NCBI GenBank assembly: GCA_937943625.1
Contig: CALEAD010000079.1
Span: 26,061 to 90,060 of the forward strand
Direction of reading: 5' to 3'
Origin: an uncultured Anaerolineae bacterium
Lineage (GTDB): Bacteria; Chloroflexota; Anaerolineae; Promineifilales; Promineifilaceae
DNA length: 64,000 nt
In this document: piece after piece, positions 48,817 to 58,141 of the stretch
Layout: the number at the start of each line of letters is the position of its first letter
How positions within the stretch are numbered: position 1 is the stretch's first letter
Program-made: the position numbers and the translations under genes
Notes under the pieces: model-generated
Seen by the model: the letters and a program-made list of their open reading frames with translations, nothing else
Database searches by the model: none
Told to the model about the DNA's origin: nothing

Positions 48817-49674
48817 TTATGAATTTTCCGCGCGCAGGCGCATGCCCATTTCCATCAGCATCTGGCCCATGTCACGGCGAGAGACTTTGCGATCATCTAG
48901 TTGGGAAGCGAGAAGCAGCAGTTCCTGGCGCAGGGCATCATCTCGCTGGCGCGTTTCGACTTGCAGGCCCAGCACACGCTCGTTATACGTACTGTTTAGC
49001 TGATCCAGCCGTTCACTTAGCTCTTTTTGCACCTGCCGTAGCTGTGCCAGAAAGTCAGCGCTGAGTGCGTCCATGCGCTGGTTTAACTCTTGTTGCACGG
49101 TGCGCAGTTGATTCGTCTGTTCCGCCTCCAGGGTATCCAGGCGATCGCTCAGCTCGCGCCGGTTGCTGCGTATTTGCGTGGTCAGGTTGGCTTCCTGAGA
49201 CTGAATCTGCTCCGTGAGGGTCTGTTGCACTGTGCGCAGTTGGGTAGCCTGCTCGGCTGCCTGCTGTGTCAGGCGATTGTTAAGCTCCCGCGCCGTCTGA
49301 TTGAGCTGAGCATCGGCCGTTTCACTGACGATATTGGCGCGCTTGTCGAGGAGTTCGTATATTTCCTGACGCAAGGCCGTTAGCCGACTCTCAAGGTCTC
49401 TCAGCCGTTTTTCTGTGGCGCGCGTCTGGGTGCCGAAGAGAATTTCACGCAGGCGCTCCAGTTCAGGCAATGTAGCTTCTCCAGCAGGCGGGTTGGTTTT
49501 TTCCCTGGGTTTTTCTGCTACAGCCGCAGCAACGGCCGTTTCCGTTACTGGCTCTGGTTCCGGCAACGGGCGCGGCTCCTCCCTGGGCGGCTCAGGTTGG
49601 GTTAAGGGGGGCATCACCTCGACATCTGTATCAGCGGCTGCACCTGGAAAGTTATTCCTCCTCTTAGGAAACAT
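48817..49674 (-). CDS. Long coiled-coil protein, function unknown
   Basis: Repeated heptad-like TVQQTLTEQIQSQEANLTTQIRSNRRELSDRLDTLEAEQTNQLRTVQQELNQRMDALSADFLAQLRQVQKELSERLDQLNSTYNERV; start taken at MFPKRRNNFPG. Confidence 0.75.
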   Translation of the reverse strand: MFPKRRNNFPGAAADTDVEVMPPLTQPEPPREEPRPLPEPEPVTETAVAAAVAEKPREKTNPPAGEATLPELERLREILFGTQTRATEKRLRDLESRLTALRQEIYELLDKRANIVSETADAQLNQTARELNNRLTQQAAEQATQLRTVQQTLTEQIQSQEANLTTQIRSNRRELSDRLDTLEAEQTNQLRTVQQELNQRMDALSADFLAQLRQVQKELSERLDQLNSTYNERVLGLQVETRQRDDALRQELLLLASQLDDRKVSRRDMGQMLMEMGMRLRAENS

Positions 49675-50010
49675 ATTTACGCTCCTTTTTCTTGGCTTAA
49701 ACACGCCACTTTCCCATTACGATAAATTTTCGTCACACAAATTAGCCGGGGCCACAAGCGATTAGCCTCTAAAAAACGTAGTTGTAGTGGCTAACAAATT
49801 GGGTTATAAGTTCCTTTAGGGAGATTATGCACCAATCTGCTTGCACGCTTACCCTTATCTGGTAAGAATTGTACCAGGGCAACCACATATTTTCATATCT
49901 GGCTGCAACAGTTGGTTGGATGAATGGTTGGTTTGTTAGCTGAAAACCAACTTTCAACTGAGCCACGCACCAAACCCAACAGAAGTATACACAAACCCGG
50001 AGGAATACCC

Positions 50011-50553
50011 ATGCGCGAAACGTATACAGTAGAAATTGCTGGCCTTACTCGTCATTTGCCTTTATTTGAGGTGGTATCCGGGGTACGCATTGCCATTTTT
50101 AACATGCTCGGAGACACCTACGTGGTCAAGGCGGCGGCGGCGGCGCTGGCAGAAAAATTGCGCCATCTTCCTGCCGAGGTCTTGGTAACGGCCGAAGCGA
50201 AGTCCATTCCGCTCATCTATGAAATGAGCGCCCTGATGGGGCTGCCCTACGTGGTTTTGCGCAAAAGCTACAAGAGCTACATGGGCGATGCCATTCGCGC
50301 GGAGACGTATTCTATCACGACGGGCAAACCGCAGTCGCTATATCTGGACGAGAAAGATAGGGAATTGATTGCCGGCAAGCGTGTGGTTGTGGTGGATGAT
50401 GTGGTCAGCACCGGTAGCACCCTGGAAGGGATGAAGACGGTGGTCAATCAGGCTGGCGGAGAGGTAACGGCCGTTGCGGCCGTTTTTACCGAGGGCGACG
50501 GCGACTGGTCACATGTCATTGCCTTAGGCAACCTACCCGTGTTTGTCAGTTAG
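50011..50553 (+). CDS. Adenine phosphoribosyltransferase-like PRTase
   Basis: VVVVDDVVSTGSTLEGMKTVVNQAGGEV (PRPP loop); VLVTAEAKSIPLIYEMSALMGLPYVVLRKS. Confidence 0.85.
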   Translation: MRETYTVEIAGLTRHLPLFEVVSGVRIAIFNMLGDTYVVKAAAAALAEKLRHLPAEVLVTAEAKSIPLIYEMSALMGLPYVVLRKSYKSYMGDAIRAETYSITTGKPQSLYLDEKDRELIAGKRVVVVDDVVSTGSTLEGMKTVVNQAGGEVTAVAAVFTEGDGDWSHVIALGNLPVFVS

Positions 50554-50620
50554 GTGGTTGGTTATCGTTTGAACAGGCGCGCACCAACACTTTGTTACCC
50601 CATCACCCTGTCAGATACAA

Positions 50621-52261
50621 ATGGCACTTCTGACAAACCCGGCCACACTTTCCATCTTTCGTCACCTGTTTGCCTCGGTAGCGGAAGAGATGGGTGTCAC
50701 GCTGGAGCGCACCGCCTATAGCCCAAACATCAAGGAGCGGCTTGACTTTAGCTGCGCGCTCTTTTTGGGAGACGGCCGTATGCTGGCGCAGGCCGCCCAC
50801 ATTCCCGTCCACCTGGGGGCCATGCCTGCTTCCGTACAAGCCGCCATTCAACAATGCGCCCCATTTGTCGCTGGCGACGTGGTGATTGTGAATGACCCGT
50901 ACCAGGGGGGTAATCACCTGCCCGACATCACCCTTGTTTCGCCCCTATTTTTCGCGTCGCCAAACAGCGGCCAACCAGGCCAAAATGCTTCTTTTCCTGC
51001 CTTCTTCGTCGCCAGCCGCGCCCATCACGCCGACGTGGGCGGCATGTCCCCCGGCTCTATGCCCCTTTCGCGCGAGCTGTACCAGGAGGGGTTGATTATT
51101 CCGCCCATCAAGCTGGTGACGGCCGGGCAGCGCAACGAGGCAGTATGGCGGTTAATTTTGCGCAACGTGCGCACGCCTGCTGAACGGGAAGGCGATCTGG
51201 CGGCCCAGCTTGCCGCGCACGCAACCGGGGAAAAGCGGCTGCGGGAAATTGTGGCACACTATGGCCTGGCAGATGTGCTGACGCAGGCCGAGGCGCTGAT
51301 CGCTTATGCCGAACGCCTGACCCGCGCCGCCATTCGCCTGATGCCAGACGGCCGTTACACGTTTAGCGATTATCTCGATGACGACGGCCAATCTGATGAG
51401 CTGCTGCCCATTGCTGTAACGCTTACCATTGCCGGGGAGACGCTGCACGCCGACTTTGGCGGCACGGCAACGGCCGTCAGCGGCAACCTGAACGCCGTGC
51501 CCGCCATTGTAGAATCGGCCGTTGCCTATTGCGTGCGCTGCGCTGCCCTGGCACTGCTGCAAAGTGACCTGCCAATGAACCAGGGGGCGTTTGCGCCCAT
51601 CAGCCTCACCATTCCCCCCGGCTCCCTGCTAGACCCGCAGCCACCGCACGCAGTAGCGGCCGGCAACGTAGAAACGTCGCAGCGCATTGTGGACGTGGTA
51701 TTTGGCGCGCTGGCGCAGGCACTGCCACACCTCATTCCCGCCGCCAGCCAGGGCACAATGAATAACCTGACCTTTGGCGGCACGACGCCGACGCCTTTTG
51801 CCTATTATGAAACCATCGGCGGTGGCGCGGGCGCCGGGCCATCAGGAGATGGGGCCAGCGGCATTCATGTGCACATGAGTAACACGCTCAATACGCCCAT
51901 CGAGGCGCTGGAGTACAGCTATCCGCTGCGGGTGGTGGCGTACCGGCTGCGCGCAGGTTCTGGCGGCAACGGCCGTTTTTGCGGTGGGGATGGTCTGGTG
52001 CGCAGCATTCAGTTCCTGGCGCCGGTAACTGCAACTGTCACCAGCGAACGGCGCAAACGGCCGCCCTACGGCCTGCAAGGGGGTGAACCGGGGCAACCCG
52101 GCGTCAACAGCCTGCTGCGTCACGGCAGCGAAACAACGCTGCCTGGCAAAGTGACGCTGGCGCTGGCAGCCGGCGACATTCTGACCATTGCCACGCCTGG
52201 CGGCGGTGGCTGGGGCGCAATGGGGAAAGAGGGGCACAAGGGAGCGGGGGGGCAGGGATGA
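50621..52261 (+). CDS. Hydantoinase B / oxoprolinase family protein
   Basis: SVAEEMGVTLERTAYSPNIKERLDFSCALFLGDGRMLAQAAHIPVHLGAMPASVQAAI; FGGTTPTPFAYYETIGGGAGAGPSGDGASGIHVHMSNTLNTPIEALEYSYPLRV. Confidence 0.93.
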   Translation: MALLTNPATLSIFRHLFASVAEEMGVTLERTAYSPNIKERLDFSCALFLGDGRMLAQAAHIPVHLGAMPASVQAAIQQCAPFVAGDVVIVNDPYQGGNHLPDITLVSPLFFASPNSGQPGQNASFPAFFVASRAHHADVGGMSPGSMPLSRELYQEGLIIPPIKLVTAGQRNEAVWRLILRNVRTPAEREGDLAAQLAAHATGEKRLREIVAHYGLADVLTQAEALIAYAERLTRAAIRLMPDGRYTFSDYLDDDGQSDELLPIAVTLTIAGETLHADFGGTATAVSGNLNAVPAIVESAVAYCVRCAALALLQSDLPMNQGAFAPISLTIPPGSLLDPQPPHAVAAGNVETSQRIVDVVFGALAQALPHLIPAASQGTMNNLTFGGTTPTPFAYYETIGGGAGAGPSGDGASGIHVHMSNTLNTPIEALEYSYPLRVVAYRLRAGSGGNGRFCGGDGLVRSIQFLAPVTATVTSERRKRPPYGLQGGEPGQPGVNSLLRHGSETTLPGKVTLALAAGDILTIATPGGGGWGAMGKEGHKGAGGQG

Positions 52262-53187
52262 GCTTCAGATTTCTCCTTCTGGTGCTGGGTATTTGGGCAT
52301 TGGCGGGCTGTCAGTTGTCAATGGCCAATGGTCAATCGCCAATGGGCAATGGTCAATCGCCAATGGCCACTGGTCAACCGGCAATGGCCAATGGCCAATC
52401 GCCAATGGGCAATGGTCAATCGCCAATGGGCAGTCCCCAATCTCCCACCCCCTTTCCCCCACCACCCAGCAGCACCCCACCCCCCACCACCGCGCCGACA
52501 CCCACGCCAACGCCTACACTAACGCCCACACTGACGCCCACACCAACGGCCGTTCCCGCTTGCGCCCAACGCGTACCTGACGACAATCTGCTCACCCTGG
52601 TCACGCACACCTATGGCCTGAGCCGCGACTACGCCCCCGCCGACCTGGTCAACATAAACGACTTCCTGCCGTATCGTGTAACTCAGGGCTATCCCTTACA
52701 GTTACGCCAGGTAGCGCTTGCGCCGCTGGTAGAGATGATTAACGACATGGAAGCAGCCGGTCTGCATCCCCTGGTGCTTTCCGGCTATCGCAGCTACAGT
52801 GCCCAGGCCATCGCCTGGACCAAATGGAACGAGAGCCACCCTGATTCCGCCGCCATCGTCAGCGCCCGCCCCGGGCACAGTGAGCATCAGTTGGGAACGG
52901 CCGTCGACTTTGGCTCCCCTGAGCTGCCAGAAATCGTTGGCGAAGAGGGAATTGAGTTTCACACCTACTTTTATCGCACCAGCGAAGGTAAATGGCTACG
53001 CGAAAACGCACACCGCTATGGTTTTACCCTCAGCTACCCGCGCGAAGCATTCGAGATCACCGGCTTCTACTACGAACCCTGGCACTTTCGCTACGTAGGC
53101 ATCGAGCTGGCAACGGAGCTGTATGAATCCGGGCTTTCTTTCATCGAATGGAAGCTGGCGCAGGGGGAAGTACCCTGCATTCCCTAG
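52258..53187 (+). CDS. M15 family D-Ala-D-Ala carboxypeptidase lipoprotein with N-terminal 7-aa tandem repeats
   Basis: Lipobox ALAGCQ; NGQSPM(A/G) repeats; HPLVLSGYRSYSAQAIAWTKW...SARPGHSEHQLGTAVDFGSPE...HRYGFTLSYPREAFEITGFYYEPWHFRYVG. Confidence 0.88.
   Translation: MSFRFLLLVLGIWALAGCQLSMANGQSPMGNGQSPMATGQPAMANGQSPMGNGQSPMGSPQSPTPFPPPPSSTPPPTTAPTPTPTPTLTPTLTPTPTAVPACAQRVPDDNLLTLVTHTYGLSRDYAPADLVNINDFLPYRVTQGYPLQLRQVALAPLVEMINDMEAAGLHPLVLSGYRSYSAQAIAWTKWNESHPDSAAIVSARPGHSEHQLGTAVDFGSPELPEIVGEEGIEFHTYFYRTSEGKWLRENAHRYGFTLSYPREAFEITGFYYEPWHFRYVGIELATELYESGLSFIEWKLAQGEVPCIP
52319..52432 (+). repeat. 21-bp tandem repeat, about 5.4 units, within M15 lipoprotein CDS
   Basis: Units beginning CAATGG(C/G)CAATGGTCAATCGC at 52319, 52340, 52361, 52382, 52403 and partial at 52424. 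Confidence 0.9.
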
Positions 53188-53215
53188 CATCTGCTCCAGC
53201 ATCGGCTGCGTTTTT

Positions 53216-53290
53216 AAGGAGAGGGATTCCTCGTCGAAAACTCCTCGGAATGACATGGGAAAGTTTAGGTTATTTCGTTAACAGTGTATT
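53216..53290 (+). repeat. Dispersed intergenic repeat D, copy 1 (inverted match to 57911-57990)
   Basis: aaggagagggattcctcgtcgaaaactcctcggaatgacatgggaaagtttaggttatttcgttaacagtgtatt. Confidence 0.75.
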
Positions 53291-53358
53291 ACGCTGTTGC
53301 CTGTTATTCTTTGCGATCGCTGTATCCTGAATAGTCGCGCTGCGGTACAATTGCCCCC

Positions 53359-54450
53359 ATGAAAACGAGTGAGTTTGCCTATCATTTGCCCCCACATCTA
53401 ATTGCACAACGGCCGTTGCCCGAACGCGACGCCAGCCGTTTACTGCTTCTGGAACGGGAAAGCGGCCAGATCAGCCACCGCCACTTTCGTGATATTGTAG
53501 AATATCTATATCCGGGGGATGTATTGGTGCTGAATGACACGCGTGTGATGCCGGCGCGGCTATACGGCCGTAAACCCGGCGGGGGTCAGGTGGAACTGCT
53601 GCTGCTAGAACAGGCAGACGAGAGGCGCTGGCGGGCGCTGGCAGGCGGCAAAAAGCTCGCCCAGGGCACCCAAATCACCTTAGAACATGGAGAGGGGTTA
53701 ACAGCTACGATCACGGCCGTACTCGATGGTCCGCAGCGCGAAGTTACCTTCAGTCAACCAATCGAAAGCTACCTGCACGCACACGGCCACACCCCTCTGC
53801 CCCCCTACATTCACGAAAGCCTGGACGATCCCGAACGCTACCAGACCGTTTACGGCCGTCGGGAAGGCTCTGCAGCGGCGCCCACAGCCGGACTACACTT
53901 TACGCCAGAGCTGCTGCTGACACTGCGCGCCAGAGGGGTGCTGCTAGAGATGGTGACACTGCACGTGGGGCTAGACACCTTCAAACCGGTAGAGGCCGAA
54001 ACCGTGAGCGACCACGTCATTCACAGCGAATGGGCAGAGATTTCTGTGCAGACGGCACAACGAATCAATGAGGCCAAACTGGCAGGTGGAAGGCTGATTG
54101 CCGTTGGCACAACCGCCATGCGCACACTGGAAACAGGCGCGCTGCGTTCCGCCGGCATCGGCGGCTCGCTGCGCACCATCAGCGAGCGCGACAGGCGCGG
54201 CGAAACCAGCAACTTCTGCCCCTGGAAGCCGGTGGCCGCTTTTGCCGCGCACACCGACCTATTTATTTACCCCGGCTACAAGTTCCGTGCCGTAGACGCG
54301 CTGATTACCAACTTTCACCTGCCGCAATCGAGCCTGTTGATGCTGGTTTCCGCTTTTGCCGGCCGGGAAAAGGTGTTGGCAGCGTATGAAACGGCCGTAC
54401 AGGAACAGTACCGCTTCTTCTCTTTTGGCGACGCAATGTTTATTTACTAG
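53359..54450 (+). CDS. queA: S-adenosylmethionine:tRNA ribosyltransferase-isomerase
   Basis: MKTSEFAYHLPPHLIAQRPLPERDASRLLLLERESGQISHRHFRDIVEYLYPGDVLVLNDTRVMPARLYGRK; PTAGLHFT; TNFHLPQSSLLMLVSAFAGRE. Confidence 0.97.
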   Translation: MKTSEFAYHLPPHLIAQRPLPERDASRLLLLERESGQISHRHFRDIVEYLYPGDVLVLNDTRVMPARLYGRKPGGGQVELLLLEQADERRWRALAGGKKLAQGTQITLEHGEGLTATITAVLDGPQREVTFSQPIESYLHAHGHTPLPPYIHESLDDPERYQTVYGRREGSAAAPTAGLHFTPELLLTLRARGVLLEMVTLHVGLDTFKPVEAETVSDHVIHSEWAEISVQTAQRINEAKLAGGRLIAVGTTAMRTLETGALRSAGIGGSLRTISERDRRGETSNFCPWKPVAAFAAHTDLFIYPGYKFRAVDALITNFHLPQSSLLMLVSAFAGREKVLAAYETAVQEQYRFFSFGDAMFIY

Positions 54451-54506
54451 TAATGGGAGGTGGAGAGTGGTTATTGACACGCTCCCCCACCCCCATCCCC
54501 TACTCC

Positions 54507-55499
54507 ATGGACGACTTAACTCTGCTTTTGCTCTCGATTCTGGCAGCGGCCGTGCCCACGCTCGTGTACGTGGGTCTCATCTATTGGGTAGACCGGTATG
54601 AAAAAGAGCCGCTGTGGTTGCTAACGGCCGCTTTCCTTTGGGGGGCTATCCCCAGCATCATTGCCGCGCTCATCTTCAACACCTTGTTCAGCGTGCCGCT
54701 ATACCTGCTGGCCGGCGATGCTGTTGGCGAAGCGCTGGCCGCCAGCCTGATAGCGCCCCCTGTCGAAGAAAGCCTGAAAGGGCTGGCACTGTTGTTCATC
54801 TTCTTCTTCTGGCGAAATGAGATAGACAGCGTGCTAGACGGCATTATTTATGGCGCAATGGTAGGCATGGGCTTTGCCATGGTGGAGAACGTCTTCTACT
54901 TCGTCGGCGTGTACACGGAAGGAGGGGCACAGGCATGGGGGATTAACATTGTGCTGCGCGGCATCATTTTTGGCCTCAATCACGCCCTGTTTAGCAGCAT
55001 GACCGGCCTGGGGATTGCCGTTGCACGCATGACAACAAACCCGCTGCTGCGGGTGCTGGCGCCAATTAGCGGCTGGGCAACGGCCGTTTTCTTGCACTTT
55101 TTGCACAATGCGGCCGTTTCGATCAGCAGCCTGTTTTGCTTTGTGGCGCTGCTCTTCGACTGGGGCGGCGTGCTGCTGACGCTGCTCATCATCGTGTGGG
55201 CGCTGGTGCAAGAAAAGAGCTGGCTCAAAACCTATCTGGCAGAAGAGGTGGCCTTGGGCTTATTAACCAGGCGACAATACGAAACGGCCGTGTCCGGGCG
55301 CAAACGCAGCCAATACCTGTGGCAACGCCTGGGTACACATGGCCTCAGTGGTCTGCGCACTGCCAGACGTTTTTACCACAAGTGCAGCAAGCTGGCGTAC
55401 AAAAAGCACCACTTTGCCCTATTCCAGGATGAAGCAAGCACGCGGGAAATCCAGCAGATTCGCAGTGAGATAGCGGCACTAAGCCAGGCGATGGGATAG
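54507..55499 (+). CDS. PrsW family intramembrane metalloprotease
   Basis: YWVDRYEKEPLWLLTAAFLWGAIPSIIAAL; APPVEESLKGLALL (EExxK); DGIIYGAMVGMGFAMVENVFYF; FGLNHALFSSMTGLGI. Confidence 0.9.
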   Translation: MDDLTLLLLSILAAAVPTLVYVGLIYWVDRYEKEPLWLLTAAFLWGAIPSIIAALIFNTLFSVPLYLLAGDAVGEALAASLIAPPVEESLKGLALLFIFFFWRNEIDSVLDGIIYGAMVGMGFAMVENVFYFVGVYTEGGAQAWGINIVLRGIIFGLNHALFSSMTGLGIAVARMTTNPLLRVLAPISGWATAVFLHFLHNAAVSISSLFCFVALLFDWGGVLLTLLIIVWALVQEKSWLKTYLAEEVALGLLTRRQYETAVSGRKRSQYLWQRLGTHGLSGLRTARRFYHKCSKLAYKKHHFALFQDEASTREIQQIRSEIAALSQAMG

Positions 55500-55532
55500 A
55501 AGCGGCGTGAGTGAAACCACGCCCTCACCGTA

Positions 55533-56018
55533 TCACCCCGTCGTCCCCCCTTTCTGCAACAACACCTGCGCCTGCCGCCAATGGGACTGGTCGTGCTTTA
55601 CCACCAGGTTCAGCAGTTCCTGCATCGTCGTGAGGCCCAAAAACGCGTGATTGCCCTGGCGCTGCCACACGGCCGTATCCAGTCCCTGCAGCATGGCAAT
55701 CGTTTGCGCCCTGGCGGCCAGGAACGCCTCTAACGCTGCGCGACCGTCTTCCCGCGCATATCCCCGCACGCCTGCCCACTCATCCGCTGACACGCCCGCC
55801 AGAAACGGCCGTTCCTGGGTCAGCACCAGGCGAAAGCGCGGCTGATGCACCTCTCGCTCTACATCCCGCAAATGGCAGGACAACTCCGTAAGCGACCACT
55901 CCTGCACAGCAGGCCGCCACTGCCAGTCCACGTCAGCGCGCGCCAGAATGGTTGCCATGTCCGTGGCAAACTGCGCCAGTTGTGCCAGCAAGTGGTCAAC
56001 CGGTGGGGGCGCAATCAT
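55533..56018 (-). CDS. DinB family protein
   Basis: WQWRPAVQEWSLTELSCHLRDVEREVHQPRFRLVL...TTMQELLNLVVKHDQSHWRQAQVLL. Confidence 0.85.
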   Translation of the reverse strand: MIAPPPVDHLLAQLAQFATDMATILARADVDWQWRPAVQEWSLTELSCHLRDVEREVHQPRFRLVLTQERPFLAGVSADEWAGVRGYAREDGRAALEAFLAARAQTIAMLQGLDTAVWQRQGNHAFLGLTTMQELLNLVVKHDQSHWRQAQVLLQKGGTTG

Positions 56019-56758
56019 GCCGCACTTTTCCCCAGCTCTTGCAGCCAGCCCGCCTGCACCAGCTCATAAAGGTCGTCTAGCGTGCCCCAGCGCGTGGGAT
56101 ACGGCAAAGAATCACGCACGTGCTCCCCATCAGGCGGCAGCCAGTAAGTCCACATGCCCACTTCGGCTGCCGGCACAATATCCTGCTGCCAGTCATCCCC
56201 CACCATAATCGCCTGCTGCGGCGCACAACCAATTTGCTGCAAAATTTCGCGATAGTAGGCGTGATGGGGTTTGGTGGCGTGCATATTTTCGTAGGTCGTC
56301 ACCAGCGCATAGGCAAATTCACTCACAGGCACGCCAGCCCAGGCCAACCGCTGCTCAATGGCCGGGCGGGGGAACAGGGGGTTTGTAGCAATCACGACTT
56401 GTAAACCCAGCTGAAAACAGGTACGCACCAGGGAAACGGCCTTTGGCCGGTATTCAGTCACCGCCTGCAATTGGCCAAACTCCGTCAGGTAAAAATGGTG
56501 AAAAAAAGGTTCCAGCTCAGCGGGGTCTAGCCCATTGCGCTGCTGAAACGCCTGCCAGAACACCTCACGATTGGTGCGCGCGCTATCTGTGCTGGCCACA
56601 ACCACATCCGTACAGGCAATCAGCTCATGCAAAAAGCGCTGGCGCTCCATCACCTCATGCGCATAACGGCTGATCAGGTCAAAGTAAGCGGGCATAAAGC
56701 GTCCCATGCTATTGCCCAACAGCGTATCATCCAGGTCAAACAAAACAGCTTGCAACAT
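56015..56758 (-). CDS. HAD family hydrolase
   Basis: MLQAVLFDLDDTLLGNSMG; LQVVIATNPLFPRPAIEQRL; AIMVGDDWQQDIVPAAEVGMWTYWL. Confidence 0.92.
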   Translation of the reverse strand: MLQAVLFDLDDTLLGNSMGRFMPAYFDLISRYAHEVMERQRFLHELIACTDVVVASTDSARTNREVFWQAFQQRNGLDPAELEPFFHHFYLTEFGQLQAVTEYRPKAVSLVRTCFQLGLQVVIATNPLFPRPAIEQRLAWAGVPVSEFAYALVTTYENMHATKPHHAYYREILQQIGCAPQQAIMVGDDWQQDIVPAAEVGMWTYWLPPDGEHVRDSLPYPTRWGTLDDLYELVQAGWLQELGKSAA

Positions 56759-56784
56759 AACACAACTTCTTCACAGAGAAACAA

Positions 56785-57123
56785 TTAAGGGCCAAACAAA
56801 TCCTTCAGCCCCGGCTTTTCCATCGCGCACTGCCGGCAGCCCACGTGCGGGTCTGGCACATCAACCAAATGACGGCTGCAAAAAGCGCGCACCTCCACCC
56901 GCCGTCCCAAGCCCAAGAGGCCGTTCTTCACCGTCGCTTCTAAAACCAGGTCTGGGCTATTATTGGCCAACAAGATGTCCGGCACAGGGCAATTGTGGCA
57001 ATCTTTCGGACGCCAAGAGGAAGCGTTCGGGTTTGCCTGCAGCAGACGGCACTCCTGGTCAGAACGCCCGCGGTGAAAGTTTTCGTAGTAAAATCGGCAC
57101 TCTTTGCCGGCAGGTGTCTTCAT
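56785..57123 (-). CDS. Conserved hypothetical Cys-rich protein
   Basis: CRFYYENFHRGRSDQECRLLQ...WRPKDCHNCPVPDILLANNSPDL...RVEVRAFCSRHLVDVPDPHVGCRQCAMEKPGL: paired cysteines. Confidence 0.6.
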   Translation of the reverse strand: MKTPAGKECRFYYENFHRGRSDQECRLLQANPNASSWRPKDCHNCPVPDILLANNSPDLVLEATVKNGLLGLGRRVEVRAFCSRHLVDVPDPHVGCRQCAMEKPGLKDLFGP

Positions 57124-57219
57124 AAGGCGCGATTGTAGTCTCTGAGGCGGAAAGCGCGCAATGCGCCATTGTGAATCTCTAACTCTCAGCTTAAGCAGCC
57201 ATTTTCTGGACCCAGACAC

Positions 57220-57249
57220 AAAAAAAGCGACTCGTCTGGAGCCGCTTTT
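57220..57249 (-). terminator. Rho-independent terminator downstream of tRNA-Arg
   Basis: Minus strand AAAAGCGGCTCCAGACGAGTCGCTTTTTTT. Confidence 0.65.
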
Positions 57250-57325
57250 GGTACGCCCTGAGAGATTTGAACTCCCGACCTTCTGGTTCGTAGCCAGACG
57301 CTCTAATCCGCTGAGCTAAGGGCGC
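57249..57325 (-). tRNA. tRNA-Arg (anticodon ACG), CCA encoded
   Basis: Minus strand GCGCCCTTAGCTCAGCGGATTAGAGCGTCTGGCTACGAACCAGAAGGTCGGGAGTTCAAATCTCTCAGGGCGTACCA. Confidence 0.95.
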
Positions 57326-57397
57326 ATATGGTGCTTAAAGATACCGCAAATTTTTGTTTTGGCAAGCCTTTGCAGGCGTGCTTCTGGTGTTGTGAGG

Positions 57398-57487
57398 CGG
57401 GGAGGATGGGATTCGAACCCATGAACGACTTAAATCGCCGTTAACCGCTTAGCAGGCGGCCCCATTCGACCTCTCTGGCACCTCCCC
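57398..57487 (-). tRNA. tRNA-Ser (anticodon GCT)
   Basis: Minus strand GGGGAGGTGCCAGAGAGGTCGAATGGGGCCGCCTGCTAAGCGGTTAACGGCGATTTAAGTCGTTCATGGGTTCGAATCCCATCCTCCCCG. Confidence 0.94.
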
Positions 57488-57526
57488 TCATGAATTCAGG
57501 CGGTGTTGATTGTTAAAAACAGTCTT

Positions 57527-57614
<88 letters not shown>

Positions 57615-57799
57615 AGGGGTGATGTTATGTAACGGAGCGCAGGGAAGTATATCATGGCCTTAGGGGATGGGCAAATAAAGGCAGGAATTTTCGTGATTCT
57701 CGCTTTGGCGCGTTGAGTTGACGGCGGTCATCGGTCTGCAGTCAACAAACAGCAATTCTAAATTTGAAACCATGTGGGTGGGCGGGACGGCGTGGAAAA

Positions 57800-57850
57800 G
57801 TTTGTAGTGACCGCTTTAGCGGGCAACCGACTAAGGTCGCCACTACGAAC
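57800..57850. repeat. Palindromic intergenic repeat E
   Basis: gtttgtagtg...cactacgaac outer arms with inner accgctttagcgg hairpin. Confidence 0.55.
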
Positions 57851-57910
57851 GGGTATACACAGCTTTGTGAAGCAGGCTCAAATTGAGAATTACTGTTCAA
57901 CAAAGCCTCA

Positions 57911-58052
57911 ATACATTGTTAACAAAATAACCTAAACTTTTTCATGTCATTCCGAGGAGTCTTCGACGAGGAATTCCTGCCACTTGTAAAGGAGAGGGAT
58001 TCCTCGAAAGGAGAGGGATTCCTCGCTCCGCAAGCTCCGCTCGGAATGATAG
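57911..58052 (-). repeat. Dispersed intergenic repeat D, copy 2, with internal re-duplication
   Basis: atacattgttaacaaaataacctaaactttttcatgtcattccgaggagtcttcgacgaggaat... then ggagagggattcctcg twice and gctccgctcggaatgat. Confidence 0.75.
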
Positions 58053-58141
58053 GCAAAGCGTTAAAGTTAAGAATAAGAAGAGTTATTTAACGATGTACTC
58101 AATTTGCTTAACTCGTGGCGAATAGGCTAAAGTAGTGCGTC

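Noticed and set aside
49760-50010. Purine-type riboswitch before the PRTase gene
   Set aside because: No conserved purine-riboswitch core or terminator could be read in the leader.
52319-52432. Possible CRISPR array
   Set aside because: Contiguous 21-bp repeats without spacers, in frame within a lipoprotein gene.
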